DNA of 64,000 nt from Rhizobium sp. BK313 (GTDB lineage Bacteria > Pseudomonadota > Alphaproteobacteria > Rhizobiales > Rhizobiaceae). Position 1 is the first letter of the stretch; each line of letters starts with the position of its first letter. The DNA lies in contig NZ_JACHZQ010000004.1 in the NCBI RefSeq assembly GCF_014193655.1, forward strand, positions 496,001-560,000, given 5' to 3'. Under the pieces are notes generated by a model. The model was not told the origin of the DNA and did no database searches. It saw nothing but the letters and a program-made list of their open reading frames with translations. Positions 24,373 through 33,689 of this stretch are shown here, piece by piece. Position numbers and translations under genes: made by a program.

Positions 24373-25377
24373 TCAAGATTTCGGATCGGGGACGTCGACA
24401 CGGATGGCCGTCGAAAAGCCCTCGGAAAGGCCGATTGCCTCGGCCCGTTTGTCGATATGGGACAGCATCCTCAGTTTCGACATCGGCAGGCGCGTATCGA
24501 GGGCGCCCCGGTCATACGCGTAATCGGGCAGATAGCCATTGACGATCAATCGCCAATCGAAGGGCACGACGTCACCGACCGCACGCATCATCTTCGCCAC
24601 GGTTGTCGTGCAGTTCGTCGTGATCGAGTTGTAGAATTCCGGTTTCGTGGCGAGCGCGTTGGCATCGGCGACATACTGCAGAAGCAGCGCCCGCGCCTGC
24701 TCGGGCGAGGCTCTCAGACGGTAGAGCTGGACATCCTCACCGCGTACGTTGGACCGCACGCCGACAACATCGCGTTCGTCGGCCGCGATGATGACCAATG
24801 GGTTACTTTTGAACAGATCGGCGATCGGCGAGAACTCCCCACCTTGACGCCGTCGGACCTCCACGGACCAGGCGAGTTGCTCGCCTCCGGCAAAGCCGAA
24901 GCTCAAGATCATGTGGGCCATCTCCGGCCCGGCCCAATAGGACATGAAGAGGTCAATCCTTTCGATCCGGGAGAGATCGTATGTCCTTGTCGTCCACCGC
25001 TCGCTGAAGTCTTGGTTGCTCCTCCAGTCGAAATCGCGCAGATCCGTAAGCGTCAGGATGTCGCCATTGCGGACTCCCGTGACTTGCCTCGCCACATCCG
25101 GTGCCCATTGCGCGTTGGCAGGCGGTTCGATCGTGCTCCACCATCCCAGCACAAGGAGCAACACAATTGCGAATGCAAGCGCAGCCTTTATGCGCCAGCC
25201 GGTAAATAGCGCAACGACCGTGATAACGCCGAACAACGCAAATAACACTGCGACGATTGCTCGGAGAAAAATCGGGGCTGGCAGACGGTACCAGATGGCA
25301 AGGGATGCCCAACTCGCCGAAAGTAGGATGAATAATGCGGCTAGGATTCCAAAGACGATCCAAACGACACGGCGCAA
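24373..25377 (-). CDS. DUF4105 (Lnb N-terminal periplasmic domain) membrane protein
   Basis: About 334 residues from TTG 25377, chosen because GGGAAGGA lies 6 bases upstream and the protein then begins RRVVWIVFGILAALFILL; a TTG at 25473 would add 32 residues without family features. Three transmembrane helices fill residues 1-95. The C-terminal domain matches DUF4105: RNGDILTLTDLRDFDWRS, FMSYWAGPEMAHMILSFGF, VEVRRRQGGEFSPIADLFKS, QLYRLRASPEQARALL and YNSITTNCTTTVAKMM. The NC pair resembles a papain-like cysteine site. Function unknown in rhizobia. Confidence 0.8.
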   Translation of the reverse strand: MRRVVWIVFGILAALFILLSASWASLAIWYRLPAPIFLRAIVAVLFALFGVITVVALFTGWRIKAALAFAIVLLLVLGWWSTIEPPANAQWAPDVARQVTGVRNGDILTLTDLRDFDWRSNQDFSERWTTRTYDLSRIERIDLFMSYWAGPEMAHMILSFGFAGGEQLAWSVEVRRRQGGEFSPIADLFKSNPLVIIAADERDVVGVRSNVRGEDVQLYRLRASPEQARALLLQYVADANALATKPEFYNSITTNCTTTVAKMMRAVGDVVPFDWRLIVNGYLPDYAYDRGALDTRLPMSKLRMLSHIDKRAEAIGLSEGFSTAIRVDVPDPKS

Positions 25378-25605
25378 GTTCAGTCCTTCCCTAGTCGGTG
25401 GCAACGCACACGCTTTGGCGATCCAGCTGGTTGAGATATATGGCGGAACTACTCGTATTCCGTAATATCCCAATCAGTCAGGGATGACGACTCCTCGCTC
25501 TCTAAGATGTTTTTATTCCCCGCCTTCGACAGATGCTTTTATCGTGTCTGCCACCATCCGAACACTTGCGACCCGCAGGAGGCGGTGGGCGAAAAGCGAT
25601 ATCGC

Positions 25606-26649
25606 TTACGCCATCGTCGCGAGAATGGATTTTGTGACTTCGTAGCGAAGCGGCTTCCCGGCGAGGAACAAGCAGACTTCGTCGACTGCAGCACTTCCCT
25701 GCCGCAGGCGTGTTTCGACTGTATGTCCGGCAGCGTGCGGCGATATGATTGCATTGGTCAATGTGCGGAAGATGCTATCGGCCGGAAGCGGTTCGTTTTC
25801 GTAGACATCAAGGATCGCTGTGAAACGATTCTGTTGGAGGGCTTCGATCAGAGCCGTTTCATCAACGATCGTGCCGCGGGCTGTATTGATAAACAGCGCC
25901 CCGTCACGGAGCAGAGCAAGCTGCGCTTCGCCGATCATGCGGTGCGTTTCCGGAAGAGACGGCACATGCAGCGAGACGATGTCGCTGCTGCGGAACAGAT
26001 CGTTGAGGTCGCATAGCTCCACACCAAGTTCGGCGGCCTGCCCGACAGACAGATAAGGGTCGCTAACAAGGACCCGGGCTCCGAAAGCGCGGAACAAACC
26101 GATCATCAGCCTTCCAACATAACCGGCTCCGACCACACCGACCGTTTGAGCCCCGAGAAGCCGGCCGAGATATCTCTCCCGAAGATCGAACCAGGATTCT
26201 CCGGCCTTCATGCCGTCATTGAGCTTGCTCGGATTGCGCAGGAAAGAAAGCGTCTGGCTGATAACAAACTCGACGACGGAGGAACCGATCTGGCTTGCTG
26301 CATGTGTTACCTGCAGCCTGCCCTCCTCGATTGCGGCCAAAGGTGCGAGCTTGCGAACGCTTCCAGCCGCATGCGCAAGCAGCTTCAGCGAGGGAAGCCG
26401 GGCAAGCAGCAGTTCATCGAGCGACGGGGTGCCCCATCCAGTAATCGCCGCCGTCGCGCCTTCCAAGAGACGCGGCAGATTTTCAGTCGACAGTTCGCCT
26501 TCGGCGGCTGCGCGGATATTCGCTACAGCAGCCAGTTTTTCCTCTGCCGCAGGGGGGACGACCTGTTTGCGCATCGCCGGCGTGAGCAATATGGCCACCG
26601 TCGGACGGCTGGTCGACAAGGAGGCGGAAGGCTTGCTTTCGGTAGACAT
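25606..26649 (-). CDS. D-isomer-specific 2-hydroxyacid dehydrogenase
   Basis: 347 residues. The Rossmann motif GVVGAGYVG (about 171-179) is followed by VSDPYL, and the catalytic residues are present: Arg in NTARG (about 258), Glu in VYENEP (about 286) and His in SPHAAG (about 305). The family interconverts D-2-hydroxyacids and 2-oxoacids with NAD(P)H. It is the last gene of the minus-strand operon LacI regulator-SDR-SDR-dehydrogenase, so it probably acts on a sugar-acid intermediate. Spacing of 47 bp to the upstream SDR supports co-transcription. Confidence 0.92.
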   Translation of the reverse strand: MSTESKPSASLSTSRPTVAILLTPAMRKQVVPPAAEEKLAAVANIRAAAEGELSTENLPRLLEGATAAITGWGTPSLDELLLARLPSLKLLAHAAGSVRKLAPLAAIEEGRLQVTHAASQIGSSVVEFVISQTLSFLRNPSKLNDGMKAGESWFDLRERYLGRLLGAQTVGVVGAGYVGRLMIGLFRAFGARVLVSDPYLSVGQAAELGVELCDLNDLFRSSDIVSLHVPSLPETHRMIGEAQLALLRDGALFINTARGTIVDETALIEALQQNRFTAILDVYENEPLPADSIFRTLTNAIISPHAAGHTVETRLRQGSAAVDEVCLFLAGKPLRYEVTKSILATMA

Positions 26650-26696
26650 GAAGAGGCATCCCTATTGGCTGAATTACGGGCAAGGCAAAGCGAACG

Positions 26697-27449
26697 TCAG
26701 AAGCCGGTGCCACCATTGATCTGCAGGATCTCGCCAGTGATAAACGCCGCTGCGTCCGAAGCCAGATAAAGTACGGCTTGCGCAACGTCGTCTGGAGCTC
26801 CCTCACGCCTGAGCGGCGTCCGTTCGACTGCGGCGGCGCGGCCGTCGGGCGTGTTGAACGTGTCGTGGAAGCGCGTTCCAATCAGGCCCGGCGCGACGCC
26901 GTTGACGCGAATGCCGAGTGGGCCGACCTCCTTTGCAAGCGCCCGCGTGAAGGTGGCAACGGCTGCCTTACTCGCGGCATAATGCGAAGCGCCCATACCA
27001 CCGCCGTCAAAGCCCGCGAGCGACGACATGGTGACGATGGCGCCGGCTTCGCGCTTTTCCATCGAACGCAACGCCGCCTGGACTGTGAGAAACGTGCTGA
27101 AGACATTGATGGACATGGCCTCCTGCCAGAGATCCAAAGTCGCATCGACACAGCGGCTGCGCTTGATGAGGCCACCGGCATTGGCGAAGACGACGTCGAC
27201 AGGCCCGAAGGTGCCTTCGACCTCCAGAAATAACTGCGCAACAGCATCGGGTTGGCTCACATCCGCTTTGAACCCAAGCGCAATCGTGCCCGCCTCTTCT
27301 GCCTCTCGTTCGATCCGTACGGCCTCTTCGGCGCTGGTGAGATAGGTGAACGCGACCTTGGCGCCCGCTTTGATAAAGGCGCGCGTTGTCGCTCCGCCGA
27401 TGCCGGAGGCTCCGCCAGTGATCAGCACGACTTTTCCTGAAAAATTCAT
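26697..27449 (-). CDS. Short-chain dehydrogenase/reductase
   Basis: 250 residues from ATG 27449, preceded by AGGAAGAACC. Cofactor motif TGGASGIG (11-18), structural NAG (about 90-92), catalytic Ser (142 or 143), Tyr157 and Lys161 in HYAASKAA, and the C-terminal GEILQINGGTGF are all present, which makes it a classical NAD(P)H oxidoreductase. KVAFTYLTSAEEA after the first strand suggests NADPH or NADH use cannot be settled by eye. Second SDR of the LacI-led operon; likely acts on a polyol or sugar acid. Confidence 0.93.
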   Translation of the reverse strand: MNFSGKVVLITGGASGIGGATTRAFIKAGAKVAFTYLTSAEEAVRIEREAEEAGTIALGFKADVSQPDAVAQLFLEVEGTFGPVDVVFANAGGLIKRSRCVDATLDLWQEAMSINVFSTFLTVQAALRSMEKREAGAIVTMSSLAGFDGGGMGASHYAASKAAVATFTRALAKEVGPLGIRVNGVAPGLIGTRFHDTFNTPDGRAAAVERTPLRREGAPDDVAQAVLYLASDAAAFITGEILQINGGTGF

Positions 27450-27489
27450 GGTTCTTCCTGTCTGAAGGGATTTGCGCGTGAAAGGGCGC

Positions 27490-28209
27490 TCAACGGCGAC
27501 TGGGCTGAAGATGGATCTCCGATACATACGCACGCGCGGGAAGCTGCATGACAAACATACAGGCAGCAGCGATATCCTCGGGCTGAAGCGCCGCCGCACG
27601 GGCTTCGGGGGTGACGGGCACGGGCCTTCGGTCGAGCAGGGGCGTGTTGGTCATGCCGGGTAGAATGGATGTGGCGCGGATGCCATTCGCCCACTCTTCC
27701 TCCATGATGGCATGGGTCAGAGCCATGACGCCGGCCTTCGACGCCTGATAGGCGGCGCCCGAAAGGTCGGGCTTGCGCGCTGCGGTCGATGAAACGTGAA
27801 TAATGAGGCCTTTTCGATTGGCACGCATCGACGGCAGGACGAGCTGAGACAGATTGAAGGCCGCCGTCAGATTGGCATCGAGCATTGCGGCCCAAGACTG
27901 CGGCGTCAATCGATCAAACGAGCGCTCGACGATGTTTGTACCGATGGCGTTGACCAACACTCCGACCTTTTCGAGGTGCGTTGCATGCGGCTTGAGCGCG
28001 GCTGCAAGCGCCGCCGCGTCCGATGCATCGGCAACGATGGAAAGTTTTGCGCGACCAGCCGCGGCTGCGGTCTTCGCAAGACCATCGGCGCTCCGCCCGA
28101 GCAGGATCAAGTCAGCGCCTGCCTTGGCAGCTGCGATTGCAATGGCGCGTCCCATGCCGCCGCCTGCGCCGGCAATGAATATCGTTTCTCCTGCGATGTC
28201 CTCACCCAT
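27490..28209 (-). CDS. Short-chain dehydrogenase/reductase
   Basis: 239 residues. Atypical cofactor loop AGAGGGMG (13-20) in place of TGxxxGIG, then LLGRS after the second strand, which favours NADP(H). The catalytic Ser140/141, Tyr154 and Lys158 (AAYQASKAG) are intact. The C-terminal QPEDIAAACMFVMQLP and YVSEIHLQPSRR end matches SDRs with a surface-exposed C-terminal strand. It starts 22 bp after the LacI gene and lies directly upstream of the second SDR; the pair may carry out successive oxidations or act as a redox couple for epimerisation. Confidence 0.9.
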   Translation of the reverse strand: MGEDIAGETIFIAGAGGGMGRAIAIAAAKAGADLILLGRSADGLAKTAAAAGRAKLSIVADASDAAALAAALKPHATHLEKVGVLVNAIGTNIVERSFDRLTPQSWAAMLDANLTAAFNLSQLVLPSMRANRKGLIIHVSSTAARKPDLSGAAYQASKAGVMALTHAIMEEEWANGIRATSILPGMTNTPLLDRRPVPVTPEARAAALQPEDIAAACMFVMQLPARAYVSEIHLQPSRR

Positions 28210-28231
28210 GTGCTCTCATCTCCTCCACTCC

Positions 28232-29290
28232 TCACGCCCGATCAGCTCTGTGCACCGATGCTGTCGATCCGCGCACGATGAGCTGCGGCGCAACGTCGAT
28301 ATGCGCCTGCTCGCCTTCGACAGCTTCGCCTTCCATACGCCTGATCAGAGCGCGCACGATGGCGTCGGCCATTGCGGGCACTGGTTGACGTATGGTGGTC
28401 AAGGCGGGCTGTGCGATTTCCGACAGGACAATGTCGTCGAACCCAACGATCGATAAATCCTCCGGCACCCGGAAGCCGAGATCGCGGGCTCCGGCATAGG
28501 CCCCAAGCGCATACATGTCATTGACGGCAATGATCGCCGTCGGCGGATAATCGCGGCTCAAGAGCTCACGTATGCCGATCCTTCCGAGTTCCGCCCCTTC
28601 ATTGTCGCCAAATCCGATGACATCGCCGCCCTGCCAGATCATATCATCGGGCAGCTCCAGCTTGGCGCGTCCCATGGCCGCCCGGATCCCGTTCAAGCGA
28701 CCGAGGCGACTATTTGTCTTAAATGGCCCCGAGACGACGGCAATACGTTTATGACCAAGACCGATCAGATGCTGTGCGGCAATCATACCGGCAAGCTCCT
28801 GATCCAGACTGACGCTGCAGGCGACGACATTCTCCGCGCCATGATTTCGACGATCGAAGGCGGCGATGTGGAGACCATTGTCAGCGAGATCGCGAAGGTG
28901 CTCGAAAGATAAAGGCGACGAGCCCAGGATGATGCCGGTGATGCCGGAGGCCAGTAAGGTTTCCGCGTAACGCGTCTCCACGACAGGATCGCGTTCGGCA
29001 TTGCAGATCAGCACCTTGTAACCATGCTGCAAGGCGACGCGCTCGACATGATGCGCAACAGAGCCCCAGAACGGATTGGCCACGGAAGGAACGATCAGAC
29101 CGATCGTGGACGTCTGTCCCGATTTCAGCTGGCGGGCCGCGATATTGGGTGAATAGTTCAGTTGCGTGATCGCATCGAGGACGCGACGCTTGGTCTCGGG
29201 CCGCATCTTCTCGTCCCGACCGTTGATGACGTTCGACACGGTGCTGGCGGATACTCCGGCAATGCGCGCGACCTCATGGATTCCAGCCAT
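28232..29290 (-). CDS. LacI-family transcriptional regulator of the 25.6-30.4 kb divergon
   Basis: 352 residues. Residues 1-60 are the LacI DNA-binding domain: GIHEVARIAGVSASTVSNVING and the hinge helix RQLKSGQT. The rest is the periplasmic-binding-like sensor (TIGLIVPSVANPFWGSVAHH, SLDQELAGMIAAQHLIGLGH, AIIAVNDMYALGAYAGARD, LSIVGFDDIVLSEIAQPALTT). It is first in an operon with two SDRs and a 2-hydroxyacid dehydrogenase and is divergent from a sugar isomerase. The probable operator is the dyad at 29467-29478. Confidence 0.93.
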   Translation of the reverse strand: MAGIHEVARIAGVSASTVSNVINGRDEKMRPETKRRVLDAITQLNYSPNIAARQLKSGQTSTIGLIVPSVANPFWGSVAHHVERVALQHGYKVLICNAERDPVVETRYAETLLASGITGIILGSSPLSFEHLRDLADNGLHIAAFDRRNHGAENVVACSVSLDQELAGMIAAQHLIGLGHKRIAVVSGPFKTNSRLGRLNGIRAAMGRAKLELPDDMIWQGGDVIGFGDNEGAELGRIGIRELLSRDYPPTAIIAVNDMYALGAYAGARDLGFRVPEDLSIVGFDDIVLSEIAQPALTTIRQPVPAMADAIVRALIRRMEGEAVEGEQAHIDVAPQLIVRGSTASVHRADRA

Positions 29291-29444
29291 TCAATTCACC
29301 GCCTGCAATCCCCAGTCACGGGAATATCTCATAAGAAACATATTCATCACACTGGTGCAACGTTTTACTAATTCATAAAGCCTATAAGCCAATCATGTCA
29401 AATGGCCACAAATATTTTGTTACATATGTTGGAAAATATTTTCG

Positions 29445-29478
29445 TTGACACACATTCGAGCAGTAGTGTTACGTTACA
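29445..29478 (+). promoter_or_regulatory. Promoter -35 element and candidate LacI-type operator
   Basis: TTGACA at 29445-29450 is a consensus -35. TGTTACGTTACA at 29467-29478 is a CG-centred dyad (10 of 12 positions symmetric) at the expected -10 region, typical of LacI-family operators blocking RNA polymerase. The surrounding 29291-29591 interval is AT-rich and otherwise gene-free. Confidence 0.55.
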
Positions 29479-29591
29479 CAAACTGTTCCACGAAGCGTGA
29501 AAGTCGGCGCGATCCCATGTCGAACGCAATCGCCGACCGCACCAGAGACAGGCAATCGTTCGCTCCATCCTCACGCAGGAAAGGCTTGCAA

Positions 29592-30401
29592 ATGTCCGAT
29601 ATTTTTTCCGTCTTCACCAAGCCTTGGAAAGAGCCCCTGCCCTCGCTGGCCGACAAGCTGGCAGGTCTGGGATTGGGCGGCGTAGAGCTTCCGGTCCGGC
29701 CTGGGTATCAGGTCACCCCCGAAAATGTCCGGCGCGATCTTAGCGCCGCCGCCAGGACGCTCGGCGAACGCGGACTGAAGATCGCCAGCATCGCAGGCAC
29801 CGTTGACGAGCCGATGATTGCCGCTTGCGGCGACGCCGGCGTGCCGATCATCCGCATCTGCATGACGATCGACCCCACCGTCAGCTACGCAAAGCAGATA
29901 GACAACTACCGGCGCGAGTTCGATGCGATGGTGCCGCTGCTCGATCGCTTCGGCGTAACTGCCGGCATCCAAAATCACAGCGGCAACTATATCGGCAGCG
30001 CTATCGGTGTTCTCCACCTGATCGAAAAATATGATCCAAAGCATGTCTGCGCCGTTCTCGACATGGCCCATTGCGGTCTCGATGGGGAAGCGACGGCTAT
30101 TGCCGTGGATATCCTGAAGGATCGGATGCACGGGCTAGTGAACTTCAAGAGCGCATTCCGCAATCGCACCAATGGACCGGAAGACATCGCAAGCTATAAG
30201 GTGCATTGGACGACCCATCAGCATTCGGTCTATTCGTGGAAGGAACTGGTCGCGTGCCTCAAGAAAATCAGCTTTTCGGGAACCTATTGCCTGCCCGCCG
30301 AATATAGCGATCCGGACGGTCATGGCCCACGTATGGGCGATGATGTGACCCCCTACCTGCGGCAAGATCTCAACTATCTCAAAGAACTGCTCGCAAACTA
30401 G
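29592..30401 (+). CDS. Sugar phosphate isomerase/epimerase-like TIM-barrel protein
   Basis: 269 residues from ATG 29592, preceded by AGGAAAGG; ATGs at 29445 and 29517 are in frame but add non-homologous sequence. AP-endonuclease-2-type barrel: FSVFTKPWKEPLPSLADKLA, GLGGVELPVRPGYQV, MVPLLDRFGVTAGIQNHSGN and AVLDMAHCGLDGEAT (metal-binding Asp and His), then LVNFKSAFR and CLPAEYSD with the last metal ligand Glu. Related to inositol-catabolism IolE/IolI and to 3-keto or hydroxy-sugar epimerases. It is driven by the divergent promoter controlled by the adjacent LacI regulator. Substrate unknown. Confidence 0.85.
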   Translation: MSDIFSVFTKPWKEPLPSLADKLAGLGLGGVELPVRPGYQVTPENVRRDLSAAARTLGERGLKIASIAGTVDEPMIAACGDAGVPIIRICMTIDPTVSYAKQIDNYRREFDAMVPLLDRFGVTAGIQNHSGNYIGSAIGVLHLIEKYDPKHVCAVLDMAHCGLDGEATAIAVDILKDRMHGLVNFKSAFRNRTNGPEDIASYKVHWTTHQHSVYSWKELVACLKKISFSGTYCLPAEYSDPDGHGPRMGDDVTPYLRQDLNYLKELLAN

Positions 30402-30464
30402 GGCGCCTCGGCGTCCGATTTGTTTCATCAGACATGATCTTGGGGCGGTTTTGCACCTTTGGGA

Positions 30465-31460
30465 TCATGCCTTGGATGTCGAGCCACGCAATATCAGCTC
30501 CGGACGAATGACGATGCTGTGCTGGATGAATTTCCCATCGATGCGATCCAGCAGCATGCGCATGCTAAGCTGACCGATGCTGTATTTATCGACATGCAGT
30601 GTCGACAATTGCGGCCGAACCAACTCGGCGAGCGAGATGCCGTCGAAACCGATGATGCTGAGGTCCTGCGGAACGCCGATGTTCAATGCTTCGCACGTCT
30701 GCAGCGCTCCGACCGCATTGAGGTCGTTGTAACAGATGAGACCGTCGATATGGGGGTGGTCCGCGAGGATCTGGCGGCTCGCAACCGCACCACCGCCGAC
30801 ATCAGGTTTGCAGTGAACAATCGCAACGGCTTCCGTTCCCAACCCGCCGAAGGCCATGCGGATACCTTCAAGCCGTTCGGCCGCCCCTTGCGAGGCGATT
30901 GGTCCTGCCAATACGCCGATGCGCCGCCGCCCAAGGCTCCAAAGGTGTCGTGCCGCATCCGCAGCGCCCGAGCGATAATCGATCATGATGCTTCCAGCAA
31001 TGCTCGGAGCCACGCTGCGGTTTACCAACACCGCTGCCTTGTAGCCCTGCAGCGCCTTGATCAGGGACTGCTCGGGCAAACGCGCACTGCACCAGACGAT
31101 ACCGTCGACACGCTGGCTTTCGAGAATCTGCATGAGGTCGATTTCGCGCTCAGCACTTTCTACAACGTTGCACAACAGCAGATTATAGCCGTTTTGCATC
31201 GCCACGCTCTCAATTCCCCGGATGATCTCAGGGAAAAACGGATTGGCGATGTCAGGCACAAGCACCCCGACGATGCGTGACTTGTCCGACTTGAGGCCGC
31301 GAGCCAAGGCATTGGGACGATAGCGCATCTCGTCGGCGATCTGCCGAATGCGCTCGCTGGTTTCCGGGCTGGCGCCCCCTTGCCCATTGAGGACGCGCGA
31401 CACCGTCATCGGGGAAACTCCCGCTGCTCGCGCTACGTCGGATAGCCGGGTCTTGCTCAT
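30465..31460 (-). CDS. LacI-family repressor of the uronide operon
   Basis: 331 residues: DNA-binding domain SDVARAAGVSPMTVSRVLNG, hinge ARGLKSDKS, then a PBP-type sensor (IVGVLVPDIANPFFPEIIRG, VDGIVWCSARLP, DGLICYNDLNAVGALQ, LSIIGFDGISLAELVRPQL). It is divergent from the eight-gene importer/enzyme operon to the right, and palindromes matching LacI operators lie in front of both its own gene and that operon (31492-31499 and 31617-31636). The likely inducer is a sugar or uronate of the pathway, by analogy with this family. ATG is preceded by GCGAGGATC. Confidence 0.93.
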   Translation of the reverse strand: MSKTRLSDVARAAGVSPMTVSRVLNGQGGASPETSERIRQIADEMRYRPNALARGLKSDKSRIVGVLVPDIANPFFPEIIRGIESVAMQNGYNLLLCNVVESAEREIDLMQILESQRVDGIVWCSARLPEQSLIKALQGYKAAVLVNRSVAPSIAGSIMIDYRSGAADAARHLWSLGRRRIGVLAGPIASQGAAERLEGIRMAFGGLGTEAVAIVHCKPDVGGGAVASRQILADHPHIDGLICYNDLNAVGALQTCEALNIGVPQDLSIIGFDGISLAELVRPQLSTLHVDKYSIGQLSMRMLLDRIDGKFIQHSIVIRPELILRGSTSKA

Positions 31461-31491
31461 GATCCTCGCCGAAAAGACTGATTTTCTCAGT

Positions 31492-31499
31492 TAACGTTA
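31492..31499. promoter_or_regulatory. Candidate autoregulatory LacI half-operator
   Basis: TAACGTTA is a perfect 8-bp palindrome in front of the regulator gene; with flanks it reads GTTAACGTTATC, the same core as the operator at 31617-31636. It suggests that the repressor also binds its own promoter. Confidence 0.5.
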
Positions 31500-31594
31500 T
31501 CTCATAGATTATGCAATCCCTCAGGCGCCATCGCATTCAAACTCATTATATTTTCGGGCTTTTCCCACAAAATAGCAGTTTTCCATTCTGTGGA

Positions 31595-31636
31595 TTGACA
31601 AAAAAGATCGCCTCTCATACGTTATCGTTAACGTAT
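31595..31636 (+). promoter_or_regulatory. Promoter with near-perfect 20-bp LacI-family operator
   Basis: TTGACA at 31595-31600 is a consensus -35. The 20 bases 31617-31636 (ATACGTTA, TCGT, TAACGTAT) are symmetric at 18 of 20 positions around a central CG and cover the expected -10. Repressor binding here would block transcription of the uronide operon. Confidence 0.75.
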
Positions 31637-31664
31637 CAAGGGAGTGATACGCAGGGAGGAAATG

Positions 31665-33596
31665 ATGATTGACGACACAGGGCTTCGCCCTCGGGTGCGG
31701 AGCTTCGCCTTAGCCCTCGCATCAAGCCTGCTGATATCGACGAGCGCTTTTGCGCAGACCTATTCCGAGGCACCGGCCCTCGATGCCCAGGTCACGGCTG
31801 GCACCTTGCCACCGGTACAGGCTCGCCTGCCGAAGAACCCACTTGTGGTGCAGCCGACCGAATCCGTCGGCCAATATGGCGGCACATGGCGAATGGCGAT
31901 GATCGGCAGCTCCGACAGCATGCTCGACCGCACAATCGGCTATACCCGCCTGGTGCGCTGGGACCCGGCCTGGACGAAGATCGTGCCCGATCTTGCCGAG
32001 AGCGTGACGGAGAACAACAACGCGACGGAGTTCGTCTTCAAGCTACGTGAAGGCACCAAATGGTCTGACGGCACACCGTTTACCGCCGACAACATCCTGT
32101 TCTGGTACAACGATATCCTGATGAACAAGGATATCACGCCGGCAGTGCCGAGCTGGCTGGTCAGCGGTGGTCAACCGGTGAAGGTCGTAAAGCGTGGCGA
32201 CTACGAAGTGGCCTTTATTTTTGCCGCGCCCAACGGCCTGTTTCTGCCGACCATGGCGACAATCGCCGGATCGGACATCATTGCCGGCTCCGCCGAACAA
32301 TATCTCAAGCAGTTTCACAAGAAATATAATCCGGATGGTGTTGCGGCCCTTGCGAAGGCGCAGGGTGCGGCGGACTGGGTGCAGTTGATCACCAACAAGA
32401 TCATCCAGCCCAACCGCTGGCGCGACGCCAAGCGCCCGGTGCTGGATCCCTGGAAACTGGATACGCCCTACTCCGGGACGTCGCAGGTCGTGGCCGCGCG
32501 CAACCCCTATTATTACAAGGTCGATCCGGCCGGCCATCAATTGCCCTATATCGATAAGGTCGCGCTTGATGTCGTCCAAGACCCTCAGGCAGTGGTGCTC
32601 AAGGCGATCAACGGCCAGATCGACATGCAGACGCAATATCTGGATTCCGTCGACGTACGTCCCGTCATCGTCCAGAACCAGCAGCAGGGCGATTACAAGC
32701 TCTTCATCTCCCAGCCTGCCTGGTCCAACGCAATGCTGATCAACCTCAACCAGACGGATAAGAACCCGACACTCAGAAAGGCCTTCAGCAACAAGGATTT
32801 CCGCATTGGCCTCAGCTACGCCATAAACCGCGACGAACTCAACCAGCTGATCTATGCGGGTGTGGCCCAGCCCTACCAAGGTTCTCCGCGTCCGAATACG
32901 GTCCTCTATGACGACGGAATGGCGCACCAATACACCGAATACAGCGTCGATAGGGCCAACCAGCATCTGGACGCAGCCGGCCTCACCAAGAAGGACGCAC
33001 AGGGTTTCCGCCTCGACAGCGAAGGCAACCGCATTTCCTTTCCGATTGACGTATTGACGACGATGCCGCTGCAGATCGACGCCCTGGAACGGATCAAGGT
33101 CTACTGGGCCGCAGTCGGCATCGACATGCAGGTGCGCCCGGTCGAACAATCGCTCGCCTTTGCCCGGCTGCAATCCAACGACGAGGATGCGCTCGTCTGG
33201 ATTGGCGGCGGCGGATACGATTTGCTCGGGCTTCTCGATCCCAAATGGTACGTGCCCTTCAGCAAGGAATCGAGCTACGCGACCGCATGGGGTCTGTACT
33301 ATCAGAATCCGTCCGATCCGCATGCCGAAGAGCCGCCGGCCATCATCAAGAAGCAGCAGGATCTCTATCGCCAGGTTCAAACAGCCAGTTCGCTCAAGGA
33401 GCAAATGGAGCTGATGAAACAGGTTCTGGCGATCACAAAGGATCAGTTCTACATCATCGGCACCAACATGGACCCGGACAAGGTCGGTGTCGTGAAGAAC
33501 AACATGCACAACGTGCCGGCCTCCATGCCGAACACATTCTTCTATGTGACACCCGGGCCGACGAACCCGGAACAATATTACTTCTCCCAGAACTGA
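31665..33596 (+). CDS. Peptide-family (type 5) ABC transporter substrate-binding protein, probably for an oligosaccharide
   Basis: 643 residues from ATG 31665 (GGGAGGA upstream; ATG 31662 and GTG 31644 are in frame). Signal peptide with FALALASSLLISTSAFAQ. The mature protein has the SBP_bac_5 pattern: QYGGTWRMAM, WDPAWTKIVPDLAESV, KWSDGTPFTADNILFWYND and FRIGLSYAINRDELNQLIY. It is longer than dipeptide-binding proteins and of the size of peptide-family proteins that bind oligosaccharides in rhizobia, such as the Sinorhizobium meliloti alpha-galactoside system. It leads the operon whose later genes encode a GH39 glycosidase and uronate enzymes, so a uronic-acid oligosaccharide is the expected ligand (inference). 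Confidence 0.9.
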   Translation: MIDDTGLRPRVRSFALALASSLLISTSAFAQTYSEAPALDAQVTAGTLPPVQARLPKNPLVVQPTESVGQYGGTWRMAMIGSSDSMLDRTIGYTRLVRWDPAWTKIVPDLAESVTENNNATEFVFKLREGTKWSDGTPFTADNILFWYNDILMNKDITPAVPSWLVSGGQPVKVVKRGDYEVAFIFAAPNGLFLPTMATIAGSDIIAGSAEQYLKQFHKKYNPDGVAALAKAQGAADWVQLITNKIIQPNRWRDAKRPVLDPWKLDTPYSGTSQVVAARNPYYYKVDPAGHQLPYIDKVALDVVQDPQAVVLKAINGQIDMQTQYLDSVDVRPVIVQNQQQGDYKLFISQPAWSNAMLINLNQTDKNPTLRKAFSNKDFRIGLSYAINRDELNQLIYAGVAQPYQGSPRPNTVLYDDGMAHQYTEYSVDRANQHLDAAGLTKKDAQGFRLDSEGNRISFPIDVLTTMPLQIDALERIKVYWAAVGIDMQVRPVEQSLAFARLQSNDEDALVWIGGGGYDLLGLLDPKWYVPFSKESSYATAWGLYYQNPSDPHAEEPPAIIKKQQDLYRQVQTASSLKEQMELMKQVLAITKDQFYIIGTNMDPDKVGVVKNNMHNVPASMPNTFFYVTPGPTNPEQYYFSQN

Positions 33597-33606
33597 CCCA
33601 AACTCC

Positions 33607-33642
33607 AATGCAAGTCGGCACCTCAAACGGCCGGCTTGCATT
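33607..33642 (+). promoter_or_regulatory. Strong intercistronic hairpin between binding-protein and permease genes
   Basis: A 13-bp stem with one G-U pair (33607-33619 with 33630-33642) and a 10-nt loop, starting 10 bp after the stop codon. No long U-run follows, so partial termination or 3'-end protection of the binding-protein message is likely. Confidence 0.7.
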
Positions 33643-33689
33643 CTTTGAGCCATTCTGACCAGCGGCTGCACCAAGGCGGAGCGCGAACA

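Noticed and set aside
30433..30469. CATGATC / GATCATG inverted arms between convergent genes
   Set aside because: Arms overlap the LacI stop region, spacer is 23 bp and no U-run follows; could be chance.
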